Below, piece by piece: positions 1 to 6,637 of a stretch of DNA of 12,645 nucleotides (positions within the stretch are counted from its first letter, which is position 1; each line of letters begins with the position of its first letter). This stretch comes from an uncultured Gammaproteobacteria bacterium (GTDB taxonomy: Bacteria; Pseudomonadota; Gammaproteobacteria; Rariloculales; Rariloculaceae). Under the pieces are notes generated by a model. The model had not been told where the DNA came from, did no database searches, and was given only the letters and a program-made list of their open reading frames with translations. The translations under genes and the position numbers were made by a program. The stretch spans positions 1 through 12,645 of the forward strand of contig CAMPKU010000123.1 of assembly GCA_946887385.1 (NCBI GenBank), read 5' to 3'.

Positions 1-2
1 TT

Positions 3-65
3 CGCGGCGACGGCAGTCCGTTTGCCGCTCTTGTTTCATCGCAGTATCGTGTACTGGCTAAGTAA
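3..65 (+). CDS. possible C-terminal tail of an upstream gene (partial)
   Basis: The frame beginning at base 3 is open from the window edge to a TAA at 63-65. It encodes about 20 residues ending in YRVLAK, and the stop lies 32 bases before the permease start, which is normal operon spacing. YbbP permeases usually follow their ATPase gene, so this could be the ATPase tail, but the residues do not let me recognise any family. Another frame also closes here (TAA at 59-61), so even the choice of frame is uncertain. Confidence 0.25.
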   Translation, partial: RGDGSPFAALVSSQYRVLAK

Positions 66-84
66 TTCCAAGCGGCGCGCGAAC

Positions 85-88
85 GGAG
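85..88 (+). promoter_or_regulatory. ribosome binding site for the GTG start of the permease
   Basis: GGAG lies nine bases before the GTG at 98. It supports that start over internal ATG codons, and the N-terminal residues MIKTPWRLAARLLARDW fit the usual beginning of this permease family. Confidence 0.6.
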
Positions 89-97
89 CGGAACGCG

Positions 98-2590
98 GTG
101 ATCAAGACCCCCTGGCGGCTTGCGGCTCGCCTGCTCGCCAGAGACTGGCGCTCGGGCGAGGTGCTCGTGCTGCTCGCGGCGCTCGTCGTGGCCGTGGCCG
201 CGATGAGCGCCGTCACTTTCTTTACGGATCGCGTGCGCGCAGCCGTCTCGCAGCAAGCCGGCGAAGCGTTGGCCGCGGACCTGCGGGTCGAATCGATCAA
301 TGCTTTGCCGCCGCAGATGCACGAGGCTGCACAGCGGCACGGGCTCGCGACGGCAGACGTGGTCTCCTTTCGCAGCGTGGTGGCGGCCGGCGATGCCACC
401 TCGCTGGCCGACGTGCGCGGAGTGAGCGAGGGCTATCCGCTGCGCGGCGTGGTGCAAGTGGCGGACCGGTTGGCCGGCGTGCCCGAGAACGCGGCCGGCA
501 ACCCGGCCCGCGGCGAGGTGTGGGCGGAGCCGAGCTTGATGGCGCGGCTCGGCGTGGCCGTGGGCGACGAGCTGGACGTGGGCCGCTTGCGGCTGCGCAT
601 CACGCGCACCCTCGAGTTTCGGCCCGACGAGGGCTGGCGGTTCATGGAGCTCGCGCCGACGCTGCTGCTCCACTACGACGACGTGCTCGCCTCGGGGCTG
701 CTGGCGCCCGGCAGCATCGTCGAGCATGCGGGCCTGTATGCGGGCGACGCACCGGCGCTCGAAGCGTTTCGCGCGGAGCTGGCGCGGCTGCTGCGGCCGC
801 AAGACGAAGTCGAGGATTTTCGCGACGGCCGGCCCGAGGTGCGAGCGTCCGTGGCGAACGCCGAACGCTTCCTGGTGCTGGCGGCGCTCGTGAGCGTGTT
901 GCTCGGCGGGGTAGCCGTTGCGATGGCCGCGCGGCGCTTCGTTGCTCGGCGGCTCGACGCCGTGGCGCTCATGAAGTGCCTCGGCGCGCGCCATCGCGAG
1001 GTATTGCAGCTGAACGTCGTGCAGCTCTTGATTCTCGTCGTGGCCGCGGGCGTCATCGGCTGCGCGATCGGCTTTATCGCGCAGTTCGGTCTCACGGGGT
1101 TGCTGGCGGATTTCATCGAAGCGGAGCTTCCGCCGCCGAGCGTGCAGGGCGCCGTTCTCGGCCCTCTCACCGCCTTGGCCGTGGCCGTAGGCTGCGCGTT
1201 GCCGCCGTTGCTGCAGCTCGGCAGCGTTCCGCCGGCGCGCGTTTTGCGCCACGACGTGGACCCGCCGTCGCTGCGCTATACCACGATCTACGGGATCGCG
1301 GCCGCCGCCGTTACCGCGCTGCTTTACGTGTTGTTCGGCGATTTCGAGCTCATCGCGTACTTGCTCGTGGGTGCCGCGGCCACGTTTTTCGTTTTGTACT
1401 TCGCCGGCCGGCTGCTCGTGATGGCATTGCAGCGAGTGCGCGGCGGTGTCGGCGTCGCATGGCGTTACGGCATTGCGAACGTGGCTCGGCGTGGCCGCGA
1501 GAGCAGCGTTCAGGTCGTGGCGTTCGGCATAGGTCTCATGGTGCTGCTGCTGCTCACCTCGGTGCGCACCGAGCTCATGACGGAGTGGCAAGCCACGTTG
1601 CCTCCGAATGCACCGAATCACTTTCTCATTAATATTCAGCCGGCGGAGCGCGAGGCAGTGGCTGCAGCAATCGCCGCGGCCGGTATCCCGGAGCCGCAGT
1701 TCACGCCGCTCGTGCGCGCGCGCATCAGCCACGTCAACGGCGTGCCGGCTGCCGAGTACCCCGCGCTCACGCCGCGCGGCCGCGACGAGCTTACGGACGA
1801 GACGAACCTCACCTGGTCGGCCGCGCTGCCGCCGGACAACGAGCTCGTTTCGGGCGAGTGGTGGAACGAGGGCACCGAAACGCCGCAGATGTCGCTCGAA
1901 GAGGAATTGCGAGCGGACATCGGGTTGAAGCTCGGCGACGAAATTACGTACGCCATCGGCGGCGAGAGCCTCACGGTGCGGCTCACGAGCACGCGCCTCG
2001 TGCACTGGGACTCGTTCCGGCCGAACTTCTTCATGGTGCTTTCGCCCGGCGCCGCCGAGCGCTTCGCGCACACGTACATCACCAGCTTGTACGTGCCCAT
2101 GGATCAGCGCCGCATCACCGTGGACCTGGTGCGCGAATTCCCGAGCGTTTCCGTGCTCGACATCGGTGCCGTGCTCGAGCAGGTGCGCAGGTCGATGGAC
2201 CGGGCTGCACTGGCCGTGCAATACGTGTTCTTGTTCACGGTGGCGGCCGGAATCATGGTGCTGCTGGCCGCCATTCAAGCCACGCGCGACGAACGCATGT
2301 TCGAGAGCGCAGTGCTGCGCACGCTGGGCGCGCGCCGCAGCGTCGTGCTGCAAGGAGTGGCGGCCGAGTTCACGGCGCTCGGTTTGTTGGCCGGTACGCT
2401 CGCAGCCGTGGGCGCTGCAACGATCGGTTACTTCATCGCCACGCTGCTCTTCGATCTAGAGTTCGTACCCGGCGCGGCGTTGTGGCTCGGCGGTCTTTTC
2501 GCGGGAGCGCTCGTGGTCGGCGTGAGCGGCACGCTCGCCGTGCGCTCCGTCATCAACCACTCGCCCGTTGCGACTTTGCGCGGCGCCTGA
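98..2590 (+). CDS. ybbP: YbbP-like ABC transporter permease (FtsX/MacB-type)
   Basis: Predicted inner-membrane permease of 830 residues, matching the large two-FtsX-domain YbbP family. The sequence shows an N-terminal helix (about 21-43), a periplasmic domain (about 45-255), a first FtsX core with helices near 257-278, 305-335 and 352-376, extra helices near 396-413, 416-442 and 469-488, a second periplasmic domain (about 490-700), and a second FtsX core near 703-728, 756-784 and 793-815. Both cores carry the conserved cytoplasmic segment of the family: ALMKCLGARHREV at 290-302 and AVLRTLGARRSVVL at 738-751. The family is known to work with a LolD/YbbA-type ATPase and is thought to move or extract lipophilic or envelope substrates rather than small solutes; the substrate is unknown. 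The GTG start is favoured by GGAG at 85-88, nine bases upstream. No ATPase gene lies downstream, so the partner is probably just outside the window. Confidence 0.88.
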   Translation: MIKTPWRLAARLLARDWRSGEVLVLLAALVVAVAAMSAVTFFTDRVRAAVSQQAGEALAADLRVESINALPPQMHEAAQRHGLATADVVSFRSVVAAGDATSLADVRGVSEGYPLRGVVQVADRLAGVPENAAGNPARGEVWAEPSLMARLGVAVGDELDVGRLRLRITRTLEFRPDEGWRFMELAPTLLLHYDDVLASGLLAPGSIVEHAGLYAGDAPALEAFRAELARLLRPQDEVEDFRDGRPEVRASVANAERFLVLAALVSVLLGGVAVAMAARRFVARRLDAVALMKCLGARHREVLQLNVVQLLILVVAAGVIGCAIGFIAQFGLTGLLADFIEAELPPPSVQGAVLGPLTALAVAVGCALPPLLQLGSVPPARVLRHDVDPPSLRYTTIYGIAAAAVTALLYVLFGDFELIAYLLVGAAATFFVLYFAGRLLVMALQRVRGGVGVAWRYGIANVARRGRESSVQVVAFGIGLMVLLLLTSVRTELMTEWQATLPPNAPNHFLINIQPAEREAVAAAIAAAGIPEPQFTPLVRARISHVNGVPAAEYPALTPRGRDELTDETNLTWSAALPPDNELVSGEWWNEGTETPQMSLEEELRADIGLKLGDEITYAIGGESLTVRLTSTRLVHWDSFRPNFFMVLSPGAAERFAHTYITSLYVPMDQRRITVDLVREFPSVSVLDIGAVLEQVRRSMDRAALAVQYVFLFTVAAGIMVLLAAIQATRDERMFESAVLRTLGARRSVVLQGVAAEFTALGLLAGTLAAVGAATIGYFIATLLFDLEFVPGAALWLGGLFAGALVVGVSGTLAVRSVINHSPVATLRGA

Positions 2591-2603
2591 GCGCACGACG
2601 CGG

Positions 2604-2609
2604 TATCAT
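2604..2609 (+). promoter_or_regulatory. weak candidate -10 element ahead of the GST gene
   Basis: TATCAT matches five of six bases of the sigma-70 -10 consensus, in the 138-base gap after the permease. No convincing -35 hexamer lies at standard distance (TTGCGC at 2576-2581 is 22 bases upstream, which is too far). The gap length and the change of function argue for a promoter somewhere here, but this site is only a suggestion. Confidence 0.2.
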
Positions 2610-2693
2610 TTCGATTGATCGACGCGCGGCAGGGATATCCGCGGCAGAGCAACGCGGGCGAGCGCACGAACGCCCGAGATAAGCAACGCATGC

Positions 2694-2716
2694 AGCAATT
2701 GCCGGGAGCAATTGCC
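2694..2716 (+). repeat. paired AGCAATTGCC repeat, possible operator or mRNA hairpin
   Basis: Two identical 10-base copies of AGCAATTGCC (2694-2703 and 2707-2716) are separated by GGG. The core GCAATTGC is self-complementary, so the pair reads both as a direct repeat and as an inverted repeat with an 8-bp stem (2695-2702 with 2708-2715) and a 5-base loop. It ends immediately before the ribosome binding site of the GST gene, so it could be a tandem operator or an RNA hairpin affecting translation. The symmetry is read directly from the sequence; the function is inference. Confidence 0.4.
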
Positions 2717-2728
2717 AAAGGGACGACG

Positions 2729-3406
2729 ATGATCGAGCTATTCACGGCAGCCACGCCGAACGGTTGGAAGGCTTCTATCACGCTGGAAGAGCTTGCGCTT
2801 CCCTACAAGGTGCGGCGCATCGATTTCGACAAGCGCGAGCAGAAAGAGCCGTGGTACTTGAAGATCAATCCGAACGGCCGGATTCCGGCCATCGTCGATC
2901 ATGACAACGGCGACTTCGCCGTGTTCGAATCGGGCGCCCTGATGATTTATCTGGCCGAGAAGGCCGGCAAGCTGCTGCCGCGCGACGTCAAAGGACGGTC
3001 GCTCGTCATCCAATGGTTGATGTTCCAAATGGGCGGCGTCGGGCCGATGATGGGGCAGGCCAACGTCTTCTATCGCTACGCGCCCGAGCAAATTCCCTAC
3101 GCGATCGACCGCTACCAGCGCGAGGTGCGCCGCTTGTTCGAAGTGCTGGATACGCGTCTGGCGCATGAGGAGTACTTGGCCGGCGACTATTCGCTTGCCG
3201 ACATTGCCAATTGGGCGTGGGTGCGCGGCTACAAGTGGTCCGGGGTCACGCTCGACGGCCTCAGCCACCTGTCGCGTTGGCTCGATGCAATCGCGCAGCG
3301 GCCGGCGGTGAAGCGCGGCGTCGACGTGCCGGAGCCCGTCGATTTCGACGAGATGATTCGCAAAGCGGACGACGCACGCGCCAAGGTTTCAGGGATGCTC
3401 GTTTGA
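2729..3406 (+). CDS. yfcG: nu-class glutathione S-transferase / disulfide-bond oxidoreductase (YfcG-like)
   Basis: Cytosolic thioredoxin-fold GST of 225 residues. The N-terminal domain opens with [12 protein letters not shown]; Thr9 and Asn11 of this TPNG motif align with the active-site Thr and Asn of E. coli YfcG. Asn-Gly-Arg-Ile-Pro with the cis-proline (Pro53) and the Glu67-Ser68 glutathione gamma-glutamyl site follow. The helical C-terminal domain has the YfcG-type stretch GGVGPMMGQ (102-110), IPYAIDRYQ (122-130) and the N-capping LADIANW (156-162). The protein has no cysteine, in keeping with the nu class, where glutathione itself supplies the thiols; known members reduce disulfides and organic peroxides. 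The ATG at 2729 is chosen because AAAGGGA (2717-2723) precedes it and residue 2 onward matches the family; an in-frame ATG at 2690 would add 13 unmatched residues. The next gene follows within 0-20 bases, so the two are probably cotranscribed. The symbol is by similarity and could equally be given as gst. Confidence 0.88.
   Translation: MIELFTAATPNGWKASITLEELALPYKVRRIDFDKREQKEPWYLKINPNGRIPAIVDHDNGDFAVFESGALMIYLAEKAGKLLPRDVKGRSLVIQWLMFQMGGVGPMMGQANVFYRYAPEQIPYAIDRYQREVRRLFEVLDTRLAHEEYLAGDYSLADIANWAWVRGYKWSGVTLDGLSHLSRWLDAIAQRPAVKRGVDVPEPVDFDEMIRKADDARAKVSGMLV
3391..3395 (+). promoter_or_regulatory. possible ribosome binding site for an alternative TTG start of the amidohydrolase
   Basis: AGGGA lies inside the end of the GST gene, seven bases before TTG 3403-3405, which overlaps the GST stop TGA (3404-3406). 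If used, the amidohydrolase would begin eight residues before the ATG at 3427, with translational coupling. The ATG at 3427 has no clear ribosome binding site of its own, so this alternative deserves weight. Confidence 0.35.
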
Positions 3407-3426
3407 AGAGTCAGCAGTCGCCCAAG

Positions 3427-4290
3427 ATGAACGTCGACGAGCTCGTGGCCATCGACGTGCACGCCCATGCGGAAATTTCCGTGCGCGACCCGCAGCCGCC
3501 CACGATGTTCCAAGAAGCTGCGCAGAAGTATTTCAAGCACGACCATCCGCGGCCCACGATCCCCGAGATCGCGGCCTACTACCGCGAACGCAAGATGGCG
3601 TGCGTAATTTTTTCGGTGGACGGCTTTCGCGCGCGCGGGATCAAGCCCGTACCGAACGAAGAAGTAGCGGAGCTCGCGGCGGAAAACGCGGACGTGATGA
3701 TACCGTTCGCCAGCATCGATCCGAAAAGCGGCGCGTCGGGCGTGCGCGAAGCGCGCCGCCTCATCGATCACTACGGCGTGAAGGGCTTCAAGTTCCATCC
3801 GCAGTTTCAAGAGTTTTTTCCCGACGACCGTTCGGCGTATCCGCTCTACGAGGTGATCGCGGAGCACGAGCTGCCGGCGTTGTTCCACACCGGTCATTCG
3901 GGCATGGGCACCGGCATGCCAGGTGGCGGCGGTATCAGGTTGAAGTACGGCAATCCGATGCACGTCGATGACGTGGCCGTCGATTTTCCCACCATGCCGA
4001 TCGTGCTCGCGCATCCGTCTTGGCCATGGCAGGACGAAGCGCTGTCGATCGCGCTGCACAAACCGCAGGTGTACATCGATCTTTCGGGCTGGTCGCCGAA
4101 GTATTTCCCTCCCCAGCTCGTGCAATATGCCAACACGCAGCTCAAACGGAAGGTGTTGTTCGGCACGGATTACCCGCTGCTCACGCCGGATCGTTGGCTT
4201 GCGGATTTCGCGAAAATCGACATTCGCGACGACGTGCGGCCGTTGATTTTGAAGCGCAACGCGATGGATCTGTTGAAGCTCGGCGCTTGA
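3427..4290 (+). CDS. amidohydrolase_2 (ACMSD-like) metal-dependent hydrolase or decarboxylase
   Basis: Protein of 287 residues with the TIM-barrel pattern of the amidohydrolase_2 family, whose known members include decarboxylases such as ACMSD and gamma-resorcylate decarboxylase, as well as hydratases and hydrolases. Visible metal-site and catalytic motifs are AIDVHAHAE with His12 and His14, GVKGFKFHP (117-125), LFHTGHSG with His154 and His157, VLAHPSWPW with His196, and LFGTDYPLL with Asp248. The barrel seems complete from strand 1 to strand 8, so the gene is intact. No signal peptide is seen, so it should be cytosolic. It follows the GST gene closely and precedes an aldehyde dehydrogenase operon, which suggests a part in breaking down an aromatic or other xenobiotic compound; the reaction cannot be named. 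The start is either ATG 3427 (nearest to the conserved HxH motif) or TTG 3403, which has the better ribosome binding site. Confidence 0.82.
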   Translation: MNVDELVAIDVHAHAEISVRDPQPPTMFQEAAQKYFKHDHPRPTIPEIAAYYRERKMACVIFSVDGFRARGIKPVPNEEVAELAAENADVMIPFASIDPKSGASGVREARRLIDHYGVKGFKFHPQFQEFFPDDRSAYPLYEVIAEHELPALFHTGHSGMGTGMPGGGGIRLKYGNPMHVDDVAVDFPTMPIVLAHPSWPWQDEALSIALHKPQVYIDLSGWSPKYFPPQLVQYANTQLKRKVLFGTDYPLLTPDRWLADFAKIDIRDDVRPLILKRNAMDLLKLGA

Positions 4291-4300
4291 TGAAACTTCA

Positions 4301-4331
4301 GAGCGTTCGCCGACGCTCGGCGCGCGCTTTT
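4301..4331 (+). terminator. weak candidate intrinsic terminator after the amidohydrolase
   Basis: GAGCGT (4301-4306) and ACGCTC (4313-4318) can pair into a 6-bp stem with a 6-base loop, followed nine bases later by TTTT (4328-4331). The stem is short and the T run is not adjacent, so at most this is an inefficient terminator separating the GST/amidohydrolase pair from the aldehyde dehydrogenase operon. Confidence 0.25.
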
Positions 4332-4333
4332 CC

Positions 4334-4363
4334 TTGCGTTCACGCCGAGTCGGGTTCTACACT
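4334..4363 (+). promoter_or_regulatory. candidate sigma-70 promoter for the aldehyde dehydrogenase operon
   Basis: TTGCGT (4334-4339) and TACACT (4358-4363) are separated by 18 bases. Each keeps the most conserved positions (TTG of the -35; the first TA and final T of the -10). The predicted start of transcription falls near 4370, inside or beside the 12-bp palindrome at 4372-4383 and about 35 bases before the TTG start codon. Confidence 0.4.
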
Positions 4364-4371
4364 CGAAAGCC

Positions 4372-4383
4372 TATCGGCCGATA
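4372..4383. promoter_or_regulatory. perfect 12-bp palindrome, candidate operator
   Basis: TATCGGCCGATA is identical to its own reverse complement. It lies between the candidate -10 element and the ribosome binding site of the aldehyde dehydrogenase, where a bound repressor would block transcription. The operon encodes a TetR-family regulator as its second gene, and such proteins bind short palindromes as dimers, so self-regulation through this site is a reasonable inference. No binding is proven. Confidence 0.45.
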
Positions 4384-4394
4384 ACAAATAGATC

Positions 4395-4399
4395 GGGAG
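4395..4399 (+). promoter_or_regulatory. ribosome binding site that decides the TTG start of the aldehyde dehydrogenase
   Basis: GGGAG lies five bases before the TTG at 4405. No ATG or GTG in frame occurs near enough upstream of the conserved LIGGEWV segment, so this site supports TTG as the start codon. Confidence 0.5.
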
Positions 4400-4404
4400 C
4401 CAAT

Positions 4405-5913
4405 TTGAGCGTCGCTATTGCCGCCCAGCCAGCACCCTCGGCCGGCGTCGCAGCCTTTCTGCGCCGGCCGGCACGGTTGTTGATTGGCGGCGAATGGGTG
4501 CAACCGGCCGCGAGCGAGCGTATTCCCGTGATCGATCCGGCCACGGGCGCCGAAATAGCGTCGGTGGCCGACGCCACGCGCGCCGATGTCGACAAAGCCG
4601 TGGCAGCTGCGCGCGAAGCGTTCGAGCGCGGCGCTTGGTCCACGCTGTTGCCGGCGCAGCGCGAAGCGCTGATCTGGCGCCTGGCCGATCTCATCGACCA
4701 GCACGCCGACGAGTTGGCCGAGATCGAGAGCATCGACAACGGCAAGACCAAGCAGATGGCGGGCATCGTCGATGTGCCGGGCGCGCGTAACTACCTGCGC
4801 TACATGGCCGGCTGGGCCACGAAGATCGAAGGCTCGACGATCGACATTTCCGTGGGGGCGCCGCCGGGCGGGCGCATCAATGCGTATACGCGCCGCGAGC
4901 CCGTCGGCGTCGTCGCGCAAATCATTCCCTGGAATTTTCCCCTCGTAATGGCGGCGTGGAAGCTGGGGCCCGCGCTTGCGGCCGGCTGCACGTGCGTTTT
5001 GAAACCGGCGGAGCAAACCCCGCTCACCGCGCTACGGCTCGGCGACCTCATCATCGAGGCAGGCTTTCCGCCCGGTGTGGTCAACATCTTGACGGGGTAT
5101 GGCGAAACCGTGGGCGCCGCACTCGTCACGCATCCCGGCGTCGACAAGATCGCCTTCACGGGCTCGACGCTCGTCGGCAAAGCGATCAACAAGGCGGCCA
5201 CGGACACCTTGAAGCGCGTCTCGCTCGAGCTCGGCGGCAAGTCACCCGTGATCGTGCTGCCGGATGCCGACGTGGAGTCCGTCATCGGCGGCGCCGCCGG
5301 CGCAATTTTCTTCAACGCGGGGCAAGTCTGCGCCGCCGGTTCGCGCCTGTATGTGCACCGCAAGATTTTCGATCGCGTCGTCGAAGGCGTCGGCGGCGCG
5401 GCGCAGTCGATCCGCTTGGGGCCGGGGCTCGACCCTGCCACCCAGATGGGTCCTCTGGTGTCGCGCGAGCAGCAAGAGCGAGTCATCAGCTACATCGAGT
5501 CGGGGCGCAACGACGGAGCCTCGGTTGTTGCCGGCGGCAACACGCCGTCGCATCCGGGGTTCTACGTGAAACCCACGGTGCTGGCCGACGTGAATCGCGC
5601 CATGCGCGTCGTGCAGGAAGAGATCTTCGGTCCGGTGCTCGTCGCGCAGCGCTTCGACGACTTGGATGAAGTGGCCGCGCTTGCGAACGATACGCCGTAT
5701 GGGTTGAGCGCGAGCATCTGGTCGAATGACCTCAAGGCCGTGCATCGGCTCGTGCCGAAGATCAAGGCCGGCACCGTATGGGTCAACACGCACGGGCCAG
5801 TCGACGCGAACATGCCGTTTGGCGGCTTCAAGCATTCAGGTATCGGCCGTGAACACGGCCGTGTCGGCGTCGAGATGTACACGGAGCTAAAGTCCGTTTG
5901 CATGCTCGTGTAG
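4405..5913 (+). CDS. NAD(P)-dependent aldehyde dehydrogenase (phenylacetaldehyde/betaine-aldehyde type)
   Basis: Full-length (502 residues) cytosolic aldehyde dehydrogenase oxidising an aldehyde to its acid. Seen in order: LIGGEWV (26-32), the PWNF motif with oxyanion-hole Asn177, the cofactor-binding VLKPAEQTP (198-206), FTGSTLVGK (251-259), the general base Glu275 in LELGG, the nucleophile Cys309 in GQVCAAGSR, EEIFGP (405-410), and the C-terminal PFGGFKHSGIGRE (471-483). All catalytic residues are present. The overall pattern resembles the class used for phenylacetaldehyde, betaine aldehyde and related aldehydes, but the substrate cannot be assigned. The start is TTG, supported by GGGAG upstream. 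The TetR gene follows after 16 bases, so it heads a three-gene operon, with a candidate promoter and palindrome just upstream. Confidence 0.93.
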   Translation: MSVAIAAQPAPSAGVAAFLRRPARLLIGGEWVQPAASERIPVIDPATGAEIASVADATRADVDKAVAAAREAFERGAWSTLLPAQREALIWRLADLIDQHADELAEIESIDNGKTKQMAGIVDVPGARNYLRYMAGWATKIEGSTIDISVGAPPGGRINAYTRREPVGVVAQIIPWNFPLVMAAWKLGPALAAGCTCVLKPAEQTPLTALRLGDLIIEAGFPPGVVNILTGYGETVGAALVTHPGVDKIAFTGSTLVGKAINKAATDTLKRVSLELGGKSPVIVLPDADVESVIGGAAGAIFFNAGQVCAAGSRLYVHRKIFDRVVEGVGGAAQSIRLGPGLDPATQMGPLVSREQQERVISYIESGRNDGASVVAGGNTPSHPGFYVKPTVLADVNRAMRVVQEEIFGPVLVAQRFDDLDEVAALANDTPYGLSASIWSNDLKAVHRLVPKIKAGTVWVNTHGPVDANMPFGGFKHSGIGREHGRVGVEMYTELKSVCMLV

Positions 5914-5929
5914 CGAAGTAGGAGAGACG

Positions 5930-6637
5930 ATGAGCTCAGTGGATCCCAGCGGCAAGGAAGCTTTTCGGCGACGCGAGCCTCAAGAGCGCCCTCCCAGTAG
6001 TGTTGCGAGCCTGGTACGCGTGCTCGACGAGAATCGGCTGAAGCCGAAGGCGAAGGAGCAAGAGGTGCTCGACGTCGCAACCGAGTACTTCCTTCAGCAC
6101 GGCTATCGCGGCGCGAGCATCAATGCCATGGCGCGCAGCTCGGGAATCTCGAAGGAGTCGATCTACCGCTACTTCAGCAGCAAGCAGCAGTTGTTCGAAG
6201 CCGTCATCGGCCGAGAGCTGATCGAATACCGTCGCAGCCTGCACCGCCTCGACGCCACGCTGCGCAGCATGGAGCTGCGCGCGGCTTTGACCACGGTGGC
6301 CGAGACGATCCTCGGCATCATCGCCACGGACCGCACGCAAGCGCTGCGCCGCTTGATCTTCGAGGAGGCCACGCGCTCGCCCGAAGTGGGCCGGCACTAC
6401 TACAAGATCGGGCCGGAGCAAGCGTATTCCGTGCTCGAGAATGTGCTCGAGACCCACGCTCATCAGAGCGACTTCGACATTCCGTCGCTCGCGCGGCACT
6501 TCACGGGCCTCTTGTCCTGGCGCATGACGCTCGAGCGCCAGTGCGCCGTGCGAGCCGAGCCCACTGCAGAAGAGATTGCCGAAATCGCCGTCACGCTCGT
6601 CGACGACTTCATGAAGGCGTTCCTCAAGCCGAAGTGA
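5930..6637 (+). CDS. TetR/AcrR-family transcriptional regulator
   Basis: DNA-binding repressor-type protein of 235 residues. After an unusually long polar N-terminal extension (about 1-40, rich in Arg, Glu and Pro), the TetR N-domain runs about 43-92: the first helices around VLDVATEYFLQHGYRG, the helix-turn-helix INAMARSSGISKESIYRYF (64-82), and SKQQLFEAVI. The rest is a helical ligand-binding and dimer domain of AefR/AcrR-like appearance. The ATG is preceded by GGAGAG (5921-5926). It sits 16 bases after the aldehyde dehydrogenase and its stop overlaps the GTG of the next gene, so it most likely controls this operon, perhaps through the palindrome at 4372-4383. The ligand is unknown. Confidence 0.9.
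   Translation: MSSVDPSGKEAFRRREPQERPPSSVASLVRVLDENRLKPKAKEQEVLDVATEYFLQHGYRGASINAMARSSGISKESIYRYFSSKQQLFEAVIGRELIEYRRSLHRLDATLRSMELRAALTTVAETILGIIATDRTQALRRLIFEEATRSPEVGRHYYKIGPEQAYSVLENVLETHAHQSDFDIPSLARHFTGLLSWRMTLERQCAVRAEPTAEEIAEIAVTLVDDFMKAFLKPK

Noticed and set aside
22..1632. 536-codon open frame on the + strand overlapping the permease
   Set aside because: It encodes an Arg/Ala/Gly-rich low-complexity product with no recognisable domain, and lies in another frame of a well-supported membrane protein. Long shadow frames are expected at this G+C content.
2633..2640. GGATATCC palindrome in the gap before the GST gene
   Set aside because: It is only 8 bp and has no supporting promoter element around it; likely chance.
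3229..4125. 298-codon open frame on the - strand opposite the amidohydrolase
   Set aside because: His/Arg-rich product with no recognisable motif; it mirrors the coding strand of a gene with complete catalytic motifs.
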